From NCBI GenBank assembly GCA_002794105.1, contig PHFL01000065.1, positions 1 through 64,000 of the forward strand: 64,000 nucleotides of DNA, given 5' to 3'. The notes below the pieces were generated by a model that ran no database searches, had not been told where the DNA came from, and worked only from the letters and a program-made list of their open reading frames with translations. The translations under genes were made by a program, and so were the position numbers. How positions within the stretch are numbered: the first letter of the stretch is position 1; each line of letters opens with the position of its first letter. Shown here piece by piece: positions 46,948 to 55,529 of the stretch. The DNA is from Candidatus Thermochlorobacter aerophilus. Its GTDB lineage: Bacteria > Bacteroidota > Chlorobiia > Chlorobiales > Thermochlorobacteraceae.

Positions 46948-47739
46948 ATGTTCGGTCTTGCTTCAGCTGCCATAGGGGTTGCCATATCTACCTTACGCTC
47001 ATGGCTTTGGCTCTCGCCCCAGCATAGAACCCGCACAACCCTCGTGGTATTGATGTATCACAAGATTTCTGACCGCACCTGCGACGCCCTTACAGTCCGA
47101 CAGCGTGACTTTGCCGCACAACTGCACTGGCTCGCGCAAAATGGCTACACACCCATTTCATTTGCAGAACTTATCGCTTACCATTTGCACCAAACCAACT
47201 TGCCCCAAAAACCTATCATTCTTAGCTTTGATGACAACTACCACAACAACTTTGTGTTGGCTTATCCCCTGCTCAAGCAGCTTGGGTTTAAGGCAACGGT
47301 CTTCGTGCCTGTTGGATATGTTGGCAAAACCAATGCATGGGACGATGGCTCTGAGCCACTGATGTCCTACGAGACCATGCGGCAGATGACTGACCTGATT
47401 GAGTTTGGCATTCATTCGCATTCGCACAAAGACTATCGCACGCTGACGGCTGATGAAATTGCCGCCGATATTGCTGCCGCCAGCCGAACTGCGGCTGAAA
47501 GTGGATTTCCCTATTCACCGATTTTTGCCTACCCATACGGTGGGCTACCGAAAAACCCGGTCTTGCGTCGGCAGGTCAAAACCTTGCTGGAGCGTCATGG
47601 GTTTCTTTGTGCCGCACGCATCAAAGGCACAGCAAATACTTTGCCCCTGCGTGATAGATATGAAATTTGCCGTATTGGCATTTCAGGCTACGACACCTTA
47701 GACGATTTTATTGCCAAGCTCGAGAACGGTAAAGCATAG
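46948..47739 (+). CDS. Polysaccharide deacetylase (NodB fold)
   Basis: 263 residues. After an N-terminal hydrophobic segment comes VLMYHKISDRTCDALTVRQRDFAAQLHWLAQNGYTPISFAEL, the catalytic Asp and metal site SFDDNYHNNF, the metal His pair in GIHSHSHKDYRTL, and AYPYGGLPKNPVL. It removes N- or O-acetyl groups from peptidoglycan or a surface polysaccharide. It sits inside the same operon as the MsbA-like exporter, with short gaps on both sides (12 and 7 bp). Confidence 0.88.
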   Translation: MFGLASAAIGVAISTLRSWLWLSPQHRTRTTLVVLMYHKISDRTCDALTVRQRDFAAQLHWLAQNGYTPISFAELIAYHLHQTNLPQKPIILSFDDNYHNNFVLAYPLLKQLGFKATVFVPVGYVGKTNAWDDGSEPLMSYETMRQMTDLIEFGIHSHSHKDYRTLTADEIAADIAAASRTAAESGFPYSPIFAYPYGGLPKNPVLRRQVKTLLERHGFLCAARIKGTANTLPLRDRYEICRIGISGYDTLDDFIAKLENGKA

Positions 47740-47746
47740 CTCTACG

Positions 47747-48931
47747 ATGAGCAGCACAACTCTCAAAGGTGGGTTCATCCTGATAGCTGTCATCGGCGCT
47801 ATTGTGGTGTTTGCTTTCACGCAGCAACTTATTAGCAAAGTGCGTGAGCAGCAGCGCCAGAAAGTTGACCTGTGGGTCAAATCGCTCAAAATGCTCGTCG
47901 ACACAGAGAACACCAGCGAGATTTCGTTTCTCTTTACAGAAATTGTTAGCGTCATTGATTTTCCAGCCATTCTTTCTGACAGCGCCATGACGCCACTGAC
48001 TTGGCGCAATGTTAAGCTCGATACCACCTTGCCATACTCGGCACAGATGCAATACTTGCGAAAGCTCATCGCCGAAATGGATGAGCAATATCCGCCCGTA
48101 GAAGTGCGCCTCAATTCCCATACTGTGCAGTATGTCCACTACGGCGATTCTGATTTGGTCAAAGCCTTGCAAATTGCGCCCGTGCTGTTGGGCATCGGCG
48201 TCGGCATGTTCATTTTGATTGCTTATCTCACCTTCAGCTACATTCGACGCACGGAAACCTCAAGCATTTGGGTGGGCATGGCAAAGGAAACGGCTCATCA
48301 ACTTGGCACACCACTCTCATCACTGATGGGCTGGATTGAATTGCTCAAACATGCCAGCGACAATCCTGAACGGCAAGCCCAGATTATCTTCGAGATGCAA
48401 ACTGATGTCAATCGGCTGAACCGTGTGGCGACACGCTTTTCCAAAATTGGCTCAAAGGTTACGGTCTCTCCAGAATGCGTTGCAGAGGTCATCAATAGCG
48501 TATTCGACTACTACCGCACTCGGCTGCCGCAGATGGGCAAAAATATCTCCCTTGAAGTCTCTGATGCCTCTGATGTGCGCGTGCCCATGAATCGTGAATT
48601 GATGGAATGGGTGTTTGAGAATCTTACCAAAAATAGCATTGACGCTATTGAGCGCCAACAGGGACGGATACAAGCTCGCATTACCGCTGAAGACCGCTAT
48701 GTTGTTATTGACCTAAGCGACGATGGCAAAGGCATTGAAGCCCAATATCGTGCCGAGATTTTTCGTCCGGGCTTTACCACCAAACCGCGCGGCTGGGGGT
48801 TAGGACTGACGCTGGCTAAGCGCATCGTAGAAGATTATCATGGCGGCAAACTCCTTCTCAAAGAGACGGCGGTCGACAAAGGCACAACCTTTCGGATTAA
48901 ACTGCCACGCTACACCCTGCGCCAATCCTAA
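47747..48931 (+). CDS. Membrane-bound sensor histidine kinase
   Basis: 394 residues from ATG 47747, 7 bp after the deacetylase; an ATG at 47711 overlaps that gene and is less likely. Two transmembrane helices (~10-28 and ~145-165) flank a ~115-residue sensing domain. The phospho-His lies in ETAHQLGTPLSSLMGWIELLK, followed by the N-box NLTKNSIDAIE, G1 DDGKGIE, and GWGLGLTLAKRIV. No response regulator is adjacent. It is the last gene of the operon and may sense envelope state. Confidence 0.88.
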   Translation: MSSTTLKGGFILIAVIGAIVVFAFTQQLISKVREQQRQKVDLWVKSLKMLVDTENTSEISFLFTEIVSVIDFPAILSDSAMTPLTWRNVKLDTTLPYSAQMQYLRKLIAEMDEQYPPVEVRLNSHTVQYVHYGDSDLVKALQIAPVLLGIGVGMFILIAYLTFSYIRRTETSSIWVGMAKETAHQLGTPLSSLMGWIELLKHASDNPERQAQIIFEMQTDVNRLNRVATRFSKIGSKVTVSPECVAEVINSVFDYYRTRLPQMGKNISLEVSDASDVRVPMNRELMEWVFENLTKNSIDAIERQQGRIQARITAEDRYVVIDLSDDGKGIEAQYRAEIFRPGFTTKPRGWGLGLTLAKRIVEDYHGGKLLLKETAVDKGTTFRIKLPRYTLRQS

Positions 48932-49020
48932 GGCGACCTGTTGGCGGCAATTGATGAAATTTTCCTAAATTTCTCGGCGCTACAAAGTCATCTTTCGTCA
49001 ATTAACTCATTTGCACAGCT

Positions 49021-50142
49021 ATGCAAGCGACTGAATCCGCTCATGCACCTGCCACAGCAACGGCGTTACGACTTCATGATTTTGACCATATCGAGTTTTA
49101 TGTCGGTAACGCCAAGCAAGCCGCGCATTTTTATCGTCTTGCCTTCGGTTTTGACATCGTAGCTTACTGTGGTCCAGAGACTGGCGTGCGCGATAGAGCC
49201 TCTTACCTATTGCAACAAGGCAAAATTCGTTTTGTGCTCACCTCACCACTTTCACCAGATTCTGACATTGCTGAGCATATCAAGCTACATGGCGACGGCG
49301 TCAGAGATATTGCCTTCGAAGTCAGTGATGCCGTGGCAGCGTACGAAACCGTAGTTGCACGTGGCGCCAAGAGTGTCCATGAGCCAATGACCTTTTCTGA
49401 TGAACATGGCACATTAGTTCGTGCCGCTGTTCATACCTTCGGCGACACTATTCACAGTTTTATTGAGCGCAAATCCTACAAAGCGTTCTTGCCGCACTTT
49501 GTACCATATGCCTCGAACCTGCCTTCACAATCTGTTGGGCTAAAGGCAATTGACCACATCGTCGGCAATGTGGATTGGTATCAGATGGAAACTTGGGTCA
49601 AGTTCTATGAAAATGTCTTTGATTTTCACCAGTTTCAGAGCTTCGACGATAAAGACATCTCTACAGAGTTTTCAGCACTGCGCTCCAAGGTAATGACTGA
49701 TGTCAGCGAACGCATCAAAATACCAATTAACGAACCAGCTGAAGGGAAAAAGAAGTCGCAAATTGAGGAGTATGTTCAATTCTATCGTGGGGCTGGGGTG
49801 CAGCACATTGCTTTGCTGACCGATGATATTCTCCGCACGGTTCAAGCATTGCGAGCGCGGGGCATAGAGTTTATCAGCGTGCCTGCAACCTACTACGATA
49901 CGCTGCTTGAGCGCGTGCCCGAAGTGCGAGAACCACTTGCCGAACTCAAAGCCCAGCATATTTTGGTAGATAAAGATGAACATGGCTATATGCTTCAAAT
50001 ATTCACAAAGCCCGTGCAAGACCGTCCTACACTGTTTTATGAAATTATCCAACGTCGTGGCTCGAAGAGCTTTGGCAAGGGCAATTTCAAGGCACTCTTT
50101 GAAGCCATTGAGCGCGACCAAGCCGCGCGTGGGAATCTCTAA
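49021..50142 (+). CDS. hppD: 4-Hydroxyphenylpyruvate dioxygenase
   Basis: 373 residues. It converts 4-hydroxyphenylpyruvate and O2 to homogentisate, in tyrosine breakdown. The N-terminal vicinal-oxygen-chelate half starts LHDFDHIEFYVGNAKQAAHFYRLAFGFDIVAYCGPETGVRDRASYLL. The iron ligands are in the second half: LKAIDHIVGNVDW (His), GAGVQHIALLTDDI (His) and LFYEIIQRRGS (Glu). The C-terminal FGKGNFKALFEAIERDQAARGNL is classic. An oxygen-requiring enzyme, it marks aerobic or microaerobic life. Downstream come a TlpA-like and an FAH-family gene. Confidence 0.96.
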   Translation: MQATESAHAPATATALRLHDFDHIEFYVGNAKQAAHFYRLAFGFDIVAYCGPETGVRDRASYLLQQGKIRFVLTSPLSPDSDIAEHIKLHGDGVRDIAFEVSDAVAAYETVVARGAKSVHEPMTFSDEHGTLVRAAVHTFGDTIHSFIERKSYKAFLPHFVPYASNLPSQSVGLKAIDHIVGNVDWYQMETWVKFYENVFDFHQFQSFDDKDISTEFSALRSKVMTDVSERIKIPINEPAEGKKKSQIEEYVQFYRGAGVQHIALLTDDILRTVQALRARGIEFISVPATYYDTLLERVPEVREPLAELKAQHILVDKDEHGYMLQIFTKPVQDRPTLFYEIIQRRGSKSFGKGNFKALFEAIERDQAARGNL

Positions 50143-50146
50143 TTTC

Positions 50147-50168
50147 AAGAACTTTTGAAGAAGTTCTT
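50147..50168 (+). terminator. Hairpin between hppD and the TlpA-like gene
   Basis: An 8-bp stem (50147-50154 with 50161-50168) and a 6-base loop, just after the hppD stop. Only a weak T content follows, so it may be a processing or attenuation structure rather than a full terminator. Confidence 0.4.
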
Positions 50169-50177
50169 CGTTACACT

Positions 50178-50744
50178 ATGCGCAGTCAATCAAAAAATTA
50201 TCTAAATGGTATGAAACCATTACGCACATTTGCTCCAATACTTGCACTTGCGCTATTGGCATTCGGTTTTGCAGCTTATCATCTCTCTACAGCGACAGTT
50301 ATTGCACGACACGCAGAGCCCGTGCTTGCGCCTGCTTTTACACTTGAGACCGTTGATGGCAAAAAGGTGAGTCTATCGGATTTCAAAGGCAAAGGCGTAA
50401 TTGTCAACTTTTGGGCGACGTGGTGCCCACCTTGCCGCAAAGAAATCCCAGACATGATTGAATTGCAAAAGGCGTATGCAGGCAAGTTTAGCTTCATTGG
50501 CATTGCAGTCAACGATAAGCTGGAAAATGTAGTAGCATATGTTAAAGAAAAAGGTATCAATTACCCAGTGGCAATGGGTAATGAAAAGGTGGTAGTAGAC
50601 TACGGGAAATTGTTAGAAGGCGGACAAATTCGCGGCATTCCAACTTCATTTGCCATCAATTCCAAGGGGGAAATCGTTACTGCCTTTGTTGGTGCTCGTG
50701 ATAAGCATGCTTTCGAGTCAGTCATTCAGCGCCTTGTTCAGTAA
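50178..50744 (+). CDS. TlpA/ResA-like membrane-anchored thioredoxin
   Basis: 188 residues; an alternative ATG at 50211 (MKPLR) would give 177. One N-terminal transmembrane helix, then the redoxin fold APAFTLETVDGKKVSLSDFKGKGVIVNFWATWCPPCRKEIPDM with the active CPPC motif, and the cis-Pro in RGIPTSFAINSKGEIV. These proteins reduce disulfides outside the membrane, often for cytochrome c assembly. The organism does have multihaem cytochromes, yet this gene sits between hppD and an FAH-family hydrolase. The role is not certain. Confidence 0.85.
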   Translation: MRSQSKNYLNGMKPLRTFAPILALALLAFGFAAYHLSTATVIARHAEPVLAPAFTLETVDGKKVSLSDFKGKGVIVNFWATWCPPCRKEIPDMIELQKAYAGKFSFIGIAVNDKLENVVAYVKEKGINYPVAMGNEKVVVDYGKLLEGGQIRGIPTSFAINSKGEIVTAFVGARDKHAFESVIQRLVQ

Positions 50745-50803
50745 CTGCTGAATGACCCTTCAGCTGCATTGCAGTCTAAGATTTGCACTGAGAGCCGCTT
50801 GCC

Positions 50804-51679
50804 ATGAAGCTTTGCACTTTTCGTCATCCACACACGGGCGCTGAACATGTTGGCTGTGTCGTTGATGAGCAAGTGTTTCCGACACAGTTCCAATCCATGC
50901 TGACACTTTTAGAAACCTGCCAGAATGATTTTTCTCGCATTGAGCTACAACCGTCAGCTTTTGACTTGAGCAGTGTGGAACTGCTGGCTTGTGTGCCGCG
51001 TCCGAAGTCGTTGCGCGATTTCTATGCGTTTGAAACTCATGTTCGGCAGGCGCGTCAAAAGCGCGGTTTAGATGTGCCGCCCGAATGGTACGAATTCCCA
51101 GCGTTCTACTTTTCAAATCATCACGCCATTACGGCGCCGTTTGCACCTGTCAAAAAGCCCCGTCATTCGCATATGCTCGACTACGAACTGGAAATGGCAT
51201 GTGTAATTGGCAAAGATGGCATGGATATTTCCCGAGAGGCGGCAGAGGACTACATTGCTGGCTACTGCATCATGAATGATTGGTCAATTCGTGATGAGCA
51301 GATGCGCGAAGTCAAAATTGGATTGGGTCCAGCAAAGGCGAAAGACTTTGCCACCACACTTGGTGCCTTTCTTGTCACCAAAGATGAACTTGCAGATAGG
51401 AAAGCTGGCAAGGGATTTGATTTGGAGATGGAGGTGTTTGTCAACGGCAAGCGATACGGCGGAGGTAATTTCAAGACCATTTACTATTCATTTGCTGAAA
51501 TGATTGAGCGCGCCTCTCGTGATGTGATGCTCTATGCAGGCGATGTGATTGGTAGCGGTACAGTGGGCACAGGTTGCTTGCTGGAACTCGATAACTCTCG
51601 CTTTCCTTATCTCGAGATTGGCGATGTGGTTGAAATGCGTATTGAGCGCTTGGGCATGATTCGCAATCAGGTGGTGTGA
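50804..51679 (+). CDS. Fumarylacetoacetate hydrolase-family protein
   Basis: 291 residues. The catalytic FAH fold is seen in SMLDYELEMACVIGKDG (metal-binding Glu pair), AEDYIAGYCIMNDWSIRDEQMREVKIGLGPAKAKDFATTLGAFLVTKDEL, and VGTGCLLELDNSRFPYLEIGDVVEMRIERLGMIRNQVV. Being two genes after hppD, fumarylacetoacetase, the last step of tyrosine breakdown, is the likeliest job, but maleylacetoacetate isomerase and homogentisate dioxygenase genes are not in the window. Many FAH-family proteins act on other acids. Confidence 0.8.
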   Translation: MKLCTFRHPHTGAEHVGCVVDEQVFPTQFQSMLTLLETCQNDFSRIELQPSAFDLSSVELLACVPRPKSLRDFYAFETHVRQARQKRGLDVPPEWYEFPAFYFSNHHAITAPFAPVKKPRHSHMLDYELEMACVIGKDGMDISREAAEDYIAGYCIMNDWSIRDEQMREVKIGLGPAKAKDFATTLGAFLVTKDELADRKAGKGFDLEMEVFVNGKRYGGGNFKTIYYSFAEMIERASRDVMLYAGDVIGSGTVGTGCLLELDNSRFPYLEIGDVVEMRIERLGMIRNQVV

Positions 51680-51775
51680 GTGACTTACACAGCGCCGTAC
51701 TGGCCTACACATTGGTTCCCGCTAGAGATTGTCGTAAATTGAGCACTTTCTTTAAGCAAACTGAAGAGAGGGCTC

Positions 51776-52630
51776 ATGGCAAAGACCATCAATGTGTTTT
51801 TCATGGCTGATATTGTCGGGCAACCCGGCGTCGATATTGTCGTCAAGTTACTCAAAGGCTACATCCAGAAATACGATGTGCATTTTACCATTTGCAATGG
51901 CGAAAATGCTTATCACGGCAAAGGCATGAGCGCTGAAATTTTGCATCAACTCCGTTCCGTAGGTGTCGATGTCGTTTCAGGTGGAAATCATATCTGGGAT
52001 AACTTCAAGTTTCACGAAGTGCTCAAGCGCGACCCTAATGTGCTGCGCCCGATGAACTATCCAAAGGGCACTTGGGGCACCGGCATGGGCGTCTACAATC
52101 TGCCGAAAGGACTTGGCAAAATCGCTGTGCTGAACCTGCAAGGTCGCACCTTCATGTACACAATTGACTGCCCGTTTCGCACAGCAGACTGGGCACTGGA
52201 AAAGTTGAAAGATGTCAAGTATATCATCGTTGATATGCACGCTGAAGCTACAGCGGAAAAAGTGGCAATGGGCTGGTATCTCGATGGACGCGTCTCTGCT
52301 GTGATGGGCTCGCATTCGCATGTTCCTACTGCCGATGAGCGTATTTTGCCAAAAGGCACGGGCTACTGCACCGACATTGGCATGACCGGTCCATATGACT
52401 CTGTAATCGGCATGGTTACCAAGTCAGCCATTGACCGCTTCATCTACCAAACTCCACACAAGTATGAATGTGCTACCAATGATGTGCGACTCTGCGCCAT
52501 GCTCATTCAGCTTGACCCTGAAACTGGCAAATGTGTCCGCTTAGAGCGCATCATCTATCCTGAATTTCCGAAAACTGCATCGTATGCCAAACCTGCTACG
52601 CCATCTGAACTTTCTCCTTCCACATCTTGA
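51776..52630 (+). CDS. ymdB: YmdB-type metallophosphoesterase (TIGR00282 family)
   Basis: 284 residues. It has the family's spaced motifs: FFMADIVGQPGVDIV (first metal), NGENAYHGKGMSAEI, SGGNHIWDN (GNH), VDMHAEATAEKVAMG, VMGSHSHVPTADERILPKGTGYCTDIGMTGPYDSVIG. Relatives are cyclic-nucleotide or 2',3'-cAMP phosphodiesterases that influence mRNA turnover and biofilm behaviour. The gene starts 96 bp after the FAH-family gene and is followed closely by a secreted relative of the calcineurin fold. Confidence 0.92.
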   Translation: MAKTINVFFMADIVGQPGVDIVVKLLKGYIQKYDVHFTICNGENAYHGKGMSAEILHQLRSVGVDVVSGGNHIWDNFKFHEVLKRDPNVLRPMNYPKGTWGTGMGVYNLPKGLGKIAVLNLQGRTFMYTIDCPFRTADWALEKLKDVKYIIVDMHAEATAEKVAMGWYLDGRVSAVMGSHSHVPTADERILPKGTGYCTDIGMTGPYDSVIGMVTKSAIDRFIYQTPHKYECATNDVRLCAMLIQLDPETGKCVRLERIIYPEFPKTASYAKPATPSELSPSTS

Positions 52631-52640
52631 GCAATATGCG

Positions 52641-53552
52641 TTGAAGTGTGTTCTGACTCTGGGGGCGCTCCTGTCGGTCTTCTCTGCAGTAGCTTGTGCA
52701 CAGTCGCTTGATACGCTGGTGGTGCTCTATACAGGCGGCGCATTCGGTTACCTTGAGGCTTGTCCGTGTTCCAAAGAAAACTTAGGTGGGCTGGCACGGC
52801 GCGCAACCGTGATTCAACAGGCACGTGCCGCGTTCGGCGATAAGGTGGTGCTTGTCGATGCAGGCAATCAATTTCCCACTTATCCAAAGTCAGCGCAAGA
52901 AGCCCAACTCTTAGCCCAGCTTCTTGGCGATATGCACTACGATGCGCTTAATCTCGCCGAATATGATTTTACCTACGGGCTGACATTTGCTCAACAGACG
53001 CTTTCTGCCTTGCCTACTGTCTCCGTCAATGTCTGCAGCACCGCTGGGCAAGCGCTGGCGCCAAAATATCGCCTCAAAACCGTCGGAGCGTTGCGTGTTG
53101 CCTTTCTGGGCTTGCTGACCGAAAGCGCACTCTCAAGTGCCAACGAAATGGCTCAACGCAGCATCCGTCTTCTGCCTGCTACTGCCGCACTTGCTCACGC
53201 TTTGGACTCGCTTGCGCATGAACGCCCCGATGTTATCATCCTGCTGCTACGCACGCAGGACATTGGTTACGAAAAAATGCTTGCTGAAAAATTTCCACAG
53301 CTTTCTGTCATCATCTCAAACTCGCCGGACTTGATGACGAATCCACCCACGGCGTTCGGTCAATGTCTTGCGCTGACTGCAGGCAACGATGGCGAATACA
53401 TTGGTCAGCTTATGCTTATCTTCAACGGGCGCGAAAGAATTGCGGCACAGAGCACCTTAGTGGCGCTCTCGCCCAAAGTGGCAAGCGACAAAAAAATTGC
53501 TGAAAGAATTCAAGCCTTCAAACAAGCACAAAAAAGAAAGTCATCACCATGA
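52641..53552 (+). CDS. Secreted calcineurin-like protein with lost metal ligands
   Basis: 303 residues from TTG 52641, which gives an ideal signal peptide ([21 protein letters not shown]); an ATG at 52584 would overlap ymdB by 47 bp. The fold order matches 5'-nucleotidase-type phosphatases, but the ligands are gone. Where the first motif (DxH) is expected there is [25 protein letters not shown]. The second reads VDAGNQFP instead of GD, the third [10 protein letters not shown] instead of GNHE, and the His motif reads [11 protein letters not shown]. Relatives with 'CPC.....GGLARR' are often next to haem genes. It may bind a ligand without catalysis. It is followed by hisI. Confidence 0.7.
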   Translation: MKCVLTLGALLSVFSAVACAQSLDTLVVLYTGGAFGYLEACPCSKENLGGLARRATVIQQARAAFGDKVVLVDAGNQFPTYPKSAQEAQLLAQLLGDMHYDALNLAEYDFTYGLTFAQQTLSALPTVSVNVCSTAGQALAPKYRLKTVGALRVAFLGLLTESALSSANEMAQRSIRLLPATAALAHALDSLAHERPDVIILLLRTQDIGYEKMLAEKFPQLSVIISNSPDLMTNPPTAFGQCLALTAGNDGEYIGQLMLIFNGRERIAAQSTLVALSPKVASDKKIAERIQAFKQAQKRKSSP

Positions 53553-53962
53553 GTTCGAGCACGCCATACGACGATTTTCTTGCGGCGGTCAAATTCGATG
53601 CCGATGGACTTGTGCCTGTGATTGCACAAGATGCACATACTGGGAAAGTGCTTATGCTGGCATACATGAATCGCGAAAGTTTGCTCATTACGCTGACTGA
53701 AAGAAAAGCCTGCTACTGGAGTCGCAGCCGAAAAGAACTCTGGCGCAAAGGTGCAACATCGGGCAATACACAAGATGTGCAAGAAGTTCTTCTCGATTGC
53801 GATGGAGATGCAATTGTGTTGAAAATCACTCAGAAAGGCGGTGCATGCCACACAGGGTATGAATCATGCTTTTATCGCCGCCTTGCTCCAGATGGCTCGC
53901 TGCAAATTTGCGACCGCATTGTCTTCGATGCCGTAACCACCTACGGCAAAGTGAAAACTTAA
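53549..53962 (+). CDS. hisI: Phosphoribosyl-AMP cyclohydrolase
   Basis: 137 residues, the standalone HisI (without HisE). It opens the ring of PR-AMP in histidine synthesis. Marks are [27 protein letters not shown], then [56 protein letters not shown], with the conserved Cys and Asp zinc/magnesium ligands. Its ATG overlaps the stop of the previous gene by 4 bp. Other his genes are not in the window. Confidence 0.95.
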   Translation: MSSSTPYDDFLAAVKFDADGLVPVIAQDAHTGKVLMLAYMNRESLLITLTERKACYWSRSRKELWRKGATSGNTQDVQEVLLDCDGDAIVLKITQKGGACHTGYESCFYRRLAPDGSLQICDRIVFDAVTTYGKVKT

Positions 53963-54029
53963 TTTTTGCAACGTAGGTTGTATCAGCTAGCAGTGTGAGC
54001 AAGCTCTTGAACCCTTGATTTAGCAAACC

Positions 54030-54755
54030 ATGTCTTCATCATTTGTAAAAGCCAAAGCATTAGCGGAGCAAAAGTCGCATGAGCGAATTCAAGCCATGTT
54101 TGATGAAATTGCTCCGGTGTATGACTTTCTGAACCGTGTGTTGAGCTTTGGCTTAGATTGGCACTGGCGCAAAGTTGCGCTGCGCATGGCTTATCGGCTG
54201 CTTCCGCCTTTGCGTCCCATTGCCGCGCTCGATGTAGCAACTGGCACGGGCGATTTTGCTTTGCTTTTGCGCACATTGCCGCAGGCTGGCGTCGTTGGCA
54301 TAGACCTTTCTGAAGAGATGCTTCGCCGTGCGCGCCGCAAAGTACCAGAGGCTCGTTTCATGCGTGCGGCTGCAGAAGCCTTACCATTTGAGGATGGCTC
54401 GTTTGACCTTGTAACCGTCGGTTTTGGCGCACGCAATTTCCAAGACTTGGAAAAAGGCTTATCGGAAATTCACCGCGTGCTCAAACCGGGGGGTGTAGCA
54501 GCCTTCCTTGAACCAATGATTCCAAGGCAGCGCACTTTCAGACGGATTTACCTTGCCTATTTCAAGCACATCCTACCGCAGATTGCTCGACTGTTCAGCA
54601 CATCAGATTTTGCATATCAGTATTTGCCACTTTCCGTTGAGACTTTTCCGCAGGGTGAAGCATTTTTGGAAAAATTGGGTCGCGCTCGCTTTTCAAGCGG
54701 CTGGCAATATGCCTTGACCTACGAGACTGCTATTCTCTACATCGCTCAAAAGTAA
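54030..54755 (+). CDS. menG: Demethylmenaquinone/ubiquinone methyltransferase
   Basis: 241 residues, UbiE/MenG family. Hallmarks are IQAMFDEIAPVYDFLNRVLSFGLDWHWRK at the N-terminus, SAM-binding ALDVATGTGDFALLL, VVGIDLSEEMLRRARRK, FDLVTVGFGARNFQDLEKGLSEIHRVLKPGG, and AYQYLPLSVETFPQGEAFLEKLGRARF. It methylates the quinone ring in menaquinone (the usual quinone of this group) or ubiquinone synthesis. It is followed by an alpha/beta hydrolase at 17 bp. Confidence 0.93.
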   Translation: MSSSFVKAKALAEQKSHERIQAMFDEIAPVYDFLNRVLSFGLDWHWRKVALRMAYRLLPPLRPIAALDVATGTGDFALLLRTLPQAGVVGIDLSEEMLRRARRKVPEARFMRAAAEALPFEDGSFDLVTVGFGARNFQDLEKGLSEIHRVLKPGGVAAFLEPMIPRQRTFRRIYLAYFKHILPQIARLFSTSDFAYQYLPLSVETFPQGEAFLEKLGRARFSSGWQYALTYETAILYIAQK

Positions 54756-54772
54756 TTCTTGCGTGGTCTCGC

Positions 54773-55414
54773 ATGTCGTTTTCAAAAATGCTCTTCTTAA
54801 ATGGCGAAGCAGGGAAACTGGAAGCCATTTTCAATCCTGTAGCGACGCCAAAGTTTTTGGCAGTAGTCTGTCATCCGCATCCGCTCTATCAAGGGACGAT
54901 GCACAATAAAGTTGTAGTTACGGCGGCACGCACGTTGCATGAATTAGGAGGCGCAGTGCTGCGCTTCAACTTTCGTGGGGTGATGGCAAGTGAAGGGCAT
55001 TATGCCGATGGCATTGGTGAGCAGCAAGATGTTAAAGCGGCTGTAGAGTTTCTCATCGCGACGCATCAGGGTATGCGTGTGCCAGTTGTCGTGGCTGGAT
55101 TTTCTTTTGGGGCATGGGTTGGCTTGACATACGGAGCGACCGACTCACAGGTCACGCATCTTATCGGTATCGGATTGCCTACGCGACTTTTTGGGCAGAT
55201 TCCTTTTGCAGACTCCAACAAACCGAAACTATTTGTCCATGGCACGGCTGATACTATTGCGTCTTTTGCAGATTTTCAAGCGCAGTATGCTCATCTGAGC
55301 GAGCCCAAAACTCTGCGCATGATTGAGGATGCCGACCACTTTTTTACGGGCAAACTTCACTTGCTGGCACAAGCTATTCATGACTGGATGAGCATACAGC
55401 TTTTGAAGAAGTAG
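54773..55414 (+). CDS. Alpha/beta hydrolase
   Basis: 213 residues. The HPHPLYQGTMHNKVV segment, then VLRFNFRGVMASEGHY, the nucleophile elbow VAGFSFGAWVG (Ser), FVHGTADTIASFADF (Asp), and the His in EDADHFFTGKLHLLAQAI. This is the OsmC-like/'dienelactone' small hydrolase group that often lies beside menG. The substrate is unknown. Confidence 0.82.
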   Translation: MSFSKMLFLNGEAGKLEAIFNPVATPKFLAVVCHPHPLYQGTMHNKVVVTAARTLHELGGAVLRFNFRGVMASEGHYADGIGEQQDVKAAVEFLIATHQGMRVPVVVAGFSFGAWVGLTYGATDSQVTHLIGIGLPTRLFGQIPFADSNKPKLFVHGTADTIASFADFQAQYAHLSEPKTLRMIEDADHFFTGKLHLLAQAIHDWMSIQLLKK

Positions 55415-55463
55415 TGCATTAGGAGCCCATCAGGTTCGGAAGAGTTTTGTGCAAAAAATCCTT

Positions 55464-55477
55464 TGCATAATTATGCA
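55464..55477. promoter_or_regulatory. ArgR operator (ARG box) 1 upstream of argC
   Basis: Perfect 14-bp palindrome TGCATAATTATGCA, 53 bases before the argC start. It matches the TGnATwwwwATnCA core of arginine repressor sites. A second box starts 20 bases later, the tandem arrangement expected for hexameric ArgR. Confidence 0.85.
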
Positions 55478-55483
55478 TTTCCA

Positions 55484-55497
55484 TGTATAATTATGCA
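55484..55497. promoter_or_regulatory. ArgR operator (ARG box) 2 upstream of argC
   Basis: TGTATAATTATGCA, one change from box 1, starting 20 bases after it. The pair should let ArgR repress argCJ. Confidence 0.85.
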
Positions 55498-55529
55498 CTT
55501 TTTTACATCAATCATTCAAAACTTGAAGA

